From: Edaphobacter bradus
GTDB lineage: Bacteria > Acidobacteriota > Terriglobia > Terriglobales > Acidobacteriaceae
Assembly: GCF_025685645.1 (NCBI RefSeq)
Contig: NZ_JAGSYF010000004.1
Coordinates: 248,001 to 312,000 of the forward strand
Direction: 5' to 3'
DNA length: 64,000 bases
The position numbers and the translations under genes are program-made. The notes beneath the pieces were generated by a model. That model ran no database searches. It was given only the letters and a program-made list of their open reading frames with translations, and was not told where the DNA came from. Shown in pieces: positions 59,028 through 64,000 of the stretch; positions within the stretch are counted from its first letter, which is position 1, and each line of letters opens with the position of its first letter.

Positions 59028-61256
59028 ATGGCAACGACTCAGACACTTCCTCCAAAGACGAATGGCGGACTGCCGCGCGTGGATGGCCCGCTGAAGGTGA
59101 GCGGCACAGCGATGTATACGTCAGATCACAATCTGCCGGGGATGCTGTACGCGGTGCCGGTGTGTGCGACGATCGCGAGCGGTACGATTGCCACTCTCGA
59201 TACAACGCGCGCCGAGGCTATGCCTGGTGTGAAGGCGGTTTATCACCGCGCGAACATTGGAAAGATCTTCCGCGTGGCTCCGTCAAACGGGATTCTCGAT
59301 GAGCGGCGGCCACCGTTTGAGGACGACACGATCCGCTACTACGGGCAGTACGTCGCCGCAGTGGTGGCACAGACCTTCGAGCAGGCAGTGGCTGCTGCCA
59401 GGGCCGTGAAGGTCACGTACAAGGCGGACAAGTTCGATGTGACCGACCATCTGGCGACCGACGAAAAACCGGATGTGGACAGCCATCGCGGCGACCCTGA
59501 TGCTGCGTTCGCGTCCGCGCCGGTGAAGGTGGACGAGACGTACGGCACTCCGGTAGAGACCCACAATCCCATCGAGCTGCATGCGAGCGTTGCGGTGTGG
59601 GACGGGCAGAGTTTCACCCTGTATGAGACCTCGCAGGCGGTCGTGAATCATCGCGCGGTGATGGCGGAGATGCTTGGTGTGCCGCCGGAGAATGTTCGCG
59701 TCATCTCGCGGTTTCTGGGCTCTGGGTTCGGAGGTAAGTTGTGGCCGTGGACGCATTGCGCAATTGCAGCCTGCGCGGCGCGAAACCTCAACCGGCCGGT
59801 GAAGCTGGTGCTGGCCCGCAACATGATGTTCCAGAACGTGGGACACAGGCCGCGTACGCAGCAGAGAGTTCGGCTGGGCGCGAATGCCGACGGCAAGCTG
59901 GTCGCATTGATGCATGATTCGCTGAATCACACATCGATCCTCGACGACTACAGCGAGGGCTGCAGCGAGGTGACGGCGTTCAGCTACAGCACGCCGAACC
60001 TGCGAGCCACCTCTTCGCTCGTTCGCCGCAATGTAGGTACGCCGACCCCGATGCGCGGGCCCGGCGCCGTGCCGGGGCTGTTTGCGCTCGAGAGCGCGGT
60101 CGATGAGCTTGCGGTAAAGCTCAATATGGATCCGGTGAAGCTGCGGCTTCTGAATGAGCCGGAGAAGGACGAGGGGCTCAATCTGCCGTTTTCTTCACGG
60201 CACTTTGTCGAGTGCCTGAATGTTGGCGCGGAGAAGTTCGGGTGGTCGAAGCGGACTCCGCAGGTGGGTTCGATGAAGCGCGATGGGCTGGTGCTGGGTT
60301 GGGGTGTCGCGGGCTGTTCGTGGGGTGCAGGGCGCATGGACTGCGAGGCCACAGTAGAGCTTCGCGACGATGGCACGGTGCGGGTCGCGAGTGCGACGCA
60401 GGATATCGGCACAGGAACCTATACGGTGCTGGCGCTGGTTGTGTCGGAGAAGACGGGGATTCCGACCGAGAAGATCGAGGTGGTGCTCGGCGACACACGG
60501 CTGCCGCCGGGGCCGATCTCGGGCGGCTCGGCGGCGACGGCTTCGGTGATCCCGGCGGTGTCGCAGGCGGTTGAGCGGGCGCAGCAGACGGTTCTGAGGG
60601 CGGCAACGAGCCGCAGCGATGGGCCGTTCGCCGGTAAGAAGCCCGGGGACCTGGTGTTCACCCAAGGACGTGTGCATTTGAAGGACCAGGCGCCTGAGAC
60701 GGGTGTGGGCTTCGCCGAGATTCTGACAAAGAACAATCTTCATTCTGCTTCAGGGCGCGGAAGGTCAGGAGGAGTATTTGGCGAATCGGGCCGGAAGTTT
60801 TCGACGCACTCCTTTGGGGCGCAGTTTGTCGAGGTAACCTGGCAGCCTGAGACTGGGCGGCTGCGCGTGTCACGAGTGGTCTCGGTGATCGACGCGGGGA
60901 GAATTCTGAACCCGAAGCCGGCGCGGAACCAGATCGAGGGAGCCATCGTGATGGGAGTCGGGATGGCGATGTTCGAGAAGACGAACTACGACAGCCGTTA
61001 TGGCGCTCCGCTGAACAATAACCTTGCCGACTACATGGTAGCGACGAACGCGGACTCGCCGGAGATCGATGTCACCTTTCTTGACCATCCGGACACGGTG
61101 ATCAATGAGTTGGGCGCCCGGGGCGTGGGAGAGATAGGCCTCGCGGGAATCGCCCCCGCGATTACCTCGGCGGTCTATCACGCGACCGGCGTGCGCGTGC
61201 GCGACCTTCCGGTGAGGATTGAGGACCTTCTGTTGCCCTCGCAGGAACGGACGTAG
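59028..61256 (+). CDS. Aldehyde oxidoreductase, molybdopterin subunit (PaoC-like)
   Basis: The 742-residue catalytic subunit. The N-terminal RVDGPLKVSGTAMYTSDH and the later GSGFGGKLWPW and MRGPGAVPGLFALESAVDEL segments bind the molybdopterin cytosine dinucleotide. The catalytic Glu lies in GARGVGEIGLAGIAPA near the C-terminus. Oxidises aldehydes in the periplasm; the exact substrate is not visible. A weak terminator-like hairpin follows at 61291. Confidence 0.93.
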   Translation: MATTQTLPPKTNGGLPRVDGPLKVSGTAMYTSDHNLPGMLYAVPVCATIASGTIATLDTTRAEAMPGVKAVYHRANIGKIFRVAPSNGILDERRPPFEDDTIRYYGQYVAAVVAQTFEQAVAAARAVKVTYKADKFDVTDHLATDEKPDVDSHRGDPDAAFASAPVKVDETYGTPVETHNPIELHASVAVWDGQSFTLYETSQAVVNHRAVMAEMLGVPPENVRVISRFLGSGFGGKLWPWTHCAIAACAARNLNRPVKLVLARNMMFQNVGHRPRTQQRVRLGANADGKLVALMHDSLNHTSILDDYSEGCSEVTAFSYSTPNLRATSSLVRRNVGTPTPMRGPGAVPGLFALESAVDELAVKLNMDPVKLRLLNEPEKDEGLNLPFSSRHFVECLNVGAEKFGWSKRTPQVGSMKRDGLVLGWGVAGCSWGAGRMDCEATVELRDDGTVRVASATQDIGTGTYTVLALVVSEKTGIPTEKIEVVLGDTRLPPGPISGGSAATASVIPAVSQAVERAQQTVLRAATSRSDGPFAGKKPGDLVFTQGRVHLKDQAPETGVGFAEILTKNNLHSASGRGRSGGVFGESGRKFSTHSFGAQFVEVTWQPETGRLRVSRVVSVIDAGRILNPKPARNQIEGAIVMGVGMAMFEKTNYDSRYGAPLNNNLADYMVATNADSPEIDVTFLDHPDTVINELGARGVGEIGLAGIAPAITSAVYHATGVRVRDLPVRIEDLLLPSQERT

Positions 61257-61290
61257 CCGGAATCGCAGAAGGAACGTCTAAGATGAAATC

Positions 61291-61318
61291 AGCCGTCGCG
61301 TCGGGCGGCTGAATCTTT
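61291..61318 (+). terminator. Weak hairpin after the PaoC-like gene
   Basis: AGCCGTC / GGCGGCT with a 6-base loop and a G-T wobble, then AATCTTTCT. It lies very near the start of the next gene. Confidence 0.35.
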
Positions 61319-61320
61319 CT

Positions 61321-62520
61321 ATGAACGAGTTTGTCGTCAGGCTGGCGGATGAGCGGGGGCGGGTGCAGGAGCAGACCCACATGGCTGCGACCGCCGAGGA
61401 GCTGCGCTCGCGGTTTACGCAGGCGGGATACTACGTCTACTCCGTGAAGGAGAAGGGGCTTCTGGGCGGTACAGGCCCAAAGAAGGTCAAGCTCGAGACG
61501 TTCCTGATCTTCAACCAGCAGTTTCTGACGCTGATCCGCGCGGGGTTGCCGATTCTGGGGTCGTTGGAGCTGCTGGCACGGCGGCAGAAGAACCTCAACT
61601 TCCGGGCGCAGCTTGAGGACGTCGCCGCGAGGGTGAAGACAGGTGAGTCGATCTCGCAGGCGTTCGAGGCGCAGGGCGGCTTTCCCGTTGTATATACGAC
61701 GACGCTGCTGGCCGGCGAGCGGTCAGGCAATCTCGAAGAGGTGCTGCAGCGGTTTCTGGACTTCCAGCGGGTCTCGCTGACGTTCCGCAAGAAGCTGAAG
61801 GCGAGCCTGATCTATCCGGCGCTGCTGATTGTCATGGTGATCGGGCTGTTCATCTTTCTGATCACATTTGTCGTGCCGCGGTTTGCGCAACTCTATGAGC
61901 AGCTCGGCACCCATCTTCCGGCGCTGACGACGTTCCTGCTGGATCTCGGACGCAGGGCGCAGCAATACGGAATCTACGCGGCCCTGGTGGTAGCGCTGGT
62001 AGGTTATCTGCTGTGGCGATGGATGAAGACCGAGGCCGGAGCGATGGTGGTGGACAGGATCCGGATCGGGCTGCCAGTGTTTGGCCCGGTGTGGCTGAAG
62101 TACCAGGTAGGCTTGTTTTCGCGGACGCTGTCAACGCTGCTGACGGGAGGATTGCCGCTGGTGCCGTCGCTCGAGACGGCGGCGAAGTCGATCGATTCGC
62201 GACAGGTGGGGAGCGCGGTGTTTCGTTCTGTGGAGACGGTGCGCGAGGGCAAAGGGCTCTCCGCGAGCCTGCAGCAGACGAAGGTTTTTCCCGAGCTGGC
62301 TATCGAGATGATCGAGGTGGGCGAGTCGACCGGCGCGCTGCCGCAGATGCTGAACTCGGTGGCGGAGTTCTTTGAAGAGGATGTGCAGACGAACCTGACA
62401 GCAGCCATGAGCCTGATCGAGCCTATGATCCTGATCATTATGGGCGTGGTCGTGGTGACAATCCTGATTGCGCTGTATCTGCCGATCTTCAGCTTGAGCG
62501 CGGGTGGTGTGAGTCAGTAA
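61321..62520 (+). CDS. Type II secretion / type IV pilus inner-membrane protein (PilC/GspF)
   Basis: A 399-residue inner-membrane platform protein. Two T2SSF domains are seen, at about residues 60-185 and 265-385, each with a conserved LLAGERSGNLEEVLQR or MIEVGESTGALPQML segment. Membrane helices are near 165-190, 215-232 and 365-390. Such proteins organise pilus or pseudopilus assembly together with the PilB ATPase, which is encoded downstream at 63351 but separated by the hdeD-like gene. The specific machine is not known. Confidence 0.92.
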   Translation: MNEFVVRLADERGRVQEQTHMAATAEELRSRFTQAGYYVYSVKEKGLLGGTGPKKVKLETFLIFNQQFLTLIRAGLPILGSLELLARRQKNLNFRAQLEDVAARVKTGESISQAFEAQGGFPVVYTTTLLAGERSGNLEEVLQRFLDFQRVSLTFRKKLKASLIYPALLIVMVIGLFIFLITFVVPRFAQLYEQLGTHLPALTTFLLDLGRRAQQYGIYAALVVALVGYLLWRWMKTEAGAMVVDRIRIGLPVFGPVWLKYQVGLFSRTLSTLLTGGLPLVPSLETAAKSIDSRQVGSAVFRSVETVREGKGLSASLQQTKVFPELAIEMIEVGESTGALPQMLNSVAEFFEEDVQTNLTAAMSLIEPMILIIMGVVVVTILIALYLPIFSLSAGGVSQ

Positions 62521-62523
62521 AGG

Positions 62524-63090
62524 CTAAGACGCCTGCTTGAGAACGCGACGCGCCGACAGCGAGAGCATCAGCCGGGAGAATCCGCTGAAGAGCATGCTGA
62601 TGCCGACCAGAGTCCCGATGGCCCAGACAGTGCTGAAAGGCCACGTGCGCCAGATCATGAAGGAGAGCACGAGGGTGACAACGCCGTCGAAGAGCGTCCA
62701 ACCCCAGCCCGCGTGCGGGCGAAGCCGGAAGCCAAGGATGAGCTCGAAGATGCCCTCGAACAGAAGGTAGGCGGCCAGCAGGAGAGTCAGGGTGAGCAGG
62801 CCCGCGACCGGATGCAGGATGAGGTAGATTCCGGCGAAGAGATAGACGAGGCCAACGAGAAGCTCCCATAGAGTGCGGCCGGTGGTGTGGACCTTCCAGG
62901 CGAAGATAAGGTGGGTGGCGCCGCTGACGGTGAGCAGCCAGCCGAAGAAGAGCGTGACGCCGAGGCCAGAGATCCCCGGGGCGACCAGGCCCAGGAAGCC
63001 AGCGAGGATAAGCAGCACGCTGAGGAAGATAGACCAGTTGATGGACCGGTGCGCCATGGCTGCGAGCGGGGTGCTGGGCGAACTGCTCAT
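62524..63090 (-). CDS. HdeD-like (DUF308) membrane protein
   Basis: A 188-residue membrane protein of the HdeD/DUF308 family, associated with acid resistance. Six hydrophobic segments are paired by short loops (for example FLGLVAPGISGLGVTLFFGW and FSTVWAIGTLVGISMLFSGF). The stop lies 3 bp from the pilC stop (convergent). The 260 bp upstream, to the pilB start, hold no gene and form a divergent promoter region. Confidence 0.85.
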   Translation of the reverse strand: MSSSPSTPLAAMAHRSINWSIFLSVLLILAGFLGLVAPGISGLGVTLFFGWLLTVSGATHLIFAWKVHTTGRTLWELLVGLVYLFAGIYLILHPVAGLLTLTLLLAAYLLFEGIFELILGFRLRPHAGWGWTLFDGVVTLVLSFMIWRTWPFSTVWAIGTLVGISMLFSGFSRLMLSLSARRVLKQAS

Positions 63091-63350
63091 GAGGCAAATC
63101 CTCCGTGTCGAGAATAGGTTTTCGTCCCGGGGCAGTGCGGCTGGAGCTATGGCTATTCGTATCTTATGTTTGTGTCGCGATAGTAGGATGGTCAGAAGAG
63201 CCGGTCTGGTTGTTTTGCGATATCTGGTTTCGCTGCAAGCTTTTGATTCTTTGGTTCCAGAGGTTGGGTAGGGGGAACTTGCCCGTGCCTGCGTCTTTTG
63301 GGGGATGTGAGCACAGGTAACGGTTGTTAAGGACAGGGAGTCTTACGGGT

Positions 63351-64000
63351 ATGGGAAATGTTCCGCTGGCAATACCGTTGAGCGAAACGGGTGTGGATGA
63401 GGGAGCGCGCGCGCAGGCACTGGCGCACCGCTATCACGCAGAGTTTGTAGACTTGAAGAACTTCAAGATCCAGCATGAGCTCTTCAAGCGCGTGCCCGTG
63501 GACATGATGTTCCGCTACAACTTCGTTCCGTTGGAGCAGGTAGGCAACCGGCTGGCGATTGCGGTGAGCGACCCGTCGAAGCTGATGGTGCTGGACGAGA
63601 TCTCGGGCTTGCTTGGCGCGCGGCTGATTACCCGCGTCGCGACGCTCAGCCAGATTACGGAGCTTCTGAAGAAGAACGAGCAGTCGCAGCGGGTGCTCGA
63701 GGAGGCGAGCGAGGGGTTGGCCTTCGACGTGCTCTCAAGCGAGGACAATCTCGAAGAGAACATCTCGATCGAGCGCCTGACCAGCGAGGACGATATCTCG
63801 CCGATCATCCGGCTTGTGGATACGACCATCTTTACCGCGCTCGAACGGCGAGCCTCGGATATCCACCTCGAGACCTTCGACGACTCACTGCTGGTGAAGT
63901 ACCGTATTGACGGTGTGCTGCAGCAGGCGATGGCGCCCATTGCGCGCGAGCATCATCAGACCATCCTCTCTCGCATCAAGGTCATGAGCGAGCTCGACAT
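63351..64000 (+). CDS. PilB/GspE secretion ATPase, 3' truncated by window edge
   Basis: The first 216 codons of a type II secretion or type IV pilus assembly ATPase. An N-terminal T2SSE_N domain (RAQALAHRYHAEFVDLKNFK, VPLEQVGNRLAIAVSDP) is followed by a linker and by the start of the N2 ATPase domain, with ERRASDIHLETFDDSLLVKY and RIDGVLQQ. The Walker A motif lies beyond the window. ATG 63351 is preceded by AGGGAG at 63335-63340, 10 bp upstream. It is presumably the motor for the PilC-like protein 830 bp to the left. Confidence 0.9.
   Translation, partial: MGNVPLAIPLSETGVDEGARAQALAHRYHAEFVDLKNFKIQHELFKRVPVDMMFRYNFVPLEQVGNRLAIAVSDPSKLMVLDEISGLLGARLITRVATLSQITELLKKNEQSQRVLEEASEGLAFDVLSSEDNLEENISIERLTSEDDISPIIRLVDTTIFTALERRASDIHLETFDDSLLVKYRIDGVLQQAMAPIAREHHQTILSRIKVMSELD

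Noticed and set aside
1..64000. CRISPR array, rRNA genes or a complete insertion sequence.
   Set aside because: No regular spacer-repeat array, no rRNA signature and no intact transposase were seen; only REP transposase remnants and an integrase remnant are present.

Overview
The window looks like chromosomal DNA of an acidobacterium of the class Terriglobia (the Granulicella, Terriglobus and Edaphobacter group). This is inferred from the high GC, the large Oar-like TonB receptor with a carboxypeptidase-type N-terminal domain, the glycoside hydrolase repertoire, and the many dispersed intergenic repeats. No rRNA or CRISPR array is present. One tRNA, Leu(TAG), was found.

1-14.2 kb is dense core metabolism. 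It holds a penicillin-binding protein (cut by the window edge), ribF, a PhnP-like hydrolase, a DUF1844 protein, a YgfZ-like protein, an exported HExxH protein, mtnP with a PfkB kinase, a GT-C glycosyltransferase and an MgtC-like protein. These are followed by dapF-like, ldcA and mpl genes that fit meso-DAP and murein tripeptide recycling. The DapF-like protein has Ser at both positions where the family has its catalytic Cys. 14.5-19.5 kb carries plsC and then a leftward cluster: NfeD protease, outer-membrane barrel, slipin, SPOR protein and a small orphan.

19.5-22.4 kb is an accessory patch. It has small orphan genes, four REP-like palindromes and two decayed remnants of a REP-associated tyrosine transposase. 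Two diverged copies of another intergenic element lie at 14.2 and 19.5 kb. 22.4-26.2 kb has a TPR protein with a dispersed repeat read in frame, a GT-C glycosyltransferase and a DUF3467 protein.

26.2-29.4 kb is a restriction-modification island next to tRNA-Leu: integrase remnant, SinI-like endonuclease, Vsr nick endonuclease, C5-cytosine methyltransferase and an XRE regulator. 29.5-40.4 kb runs leftward. It has a bestrophin, a phosphatase-type response regulator and a large hybrid histidine kinase, then an Mla-type lipid transport operon (lipoprotein, MlaD, MlaF, MlaE) headed by a STAS protein and an RsbW-like kinase. Together these could form one envelope-stress circuit.

40.5-50 kb has a D-aminoacylase-like remnant, an exported GH3 beta-glucosidase behind an 18-bp perfect palindrome, a Tat-exported flavin amine oxidase paired with an exported RidA, an EAL-PAS protein and an M19 dipeptidase. 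50.6-64 kb has the TonB receptor, gnd, small membrane proteins, an IscA-type Fe-S carrier, a PaoABC-like periplasmic aldehyde oxidoreductase operon, a PilC-like inner-membrane protein, an HdeD-like protein and the start of a PilB/GspE ATPase cut by the window edge.
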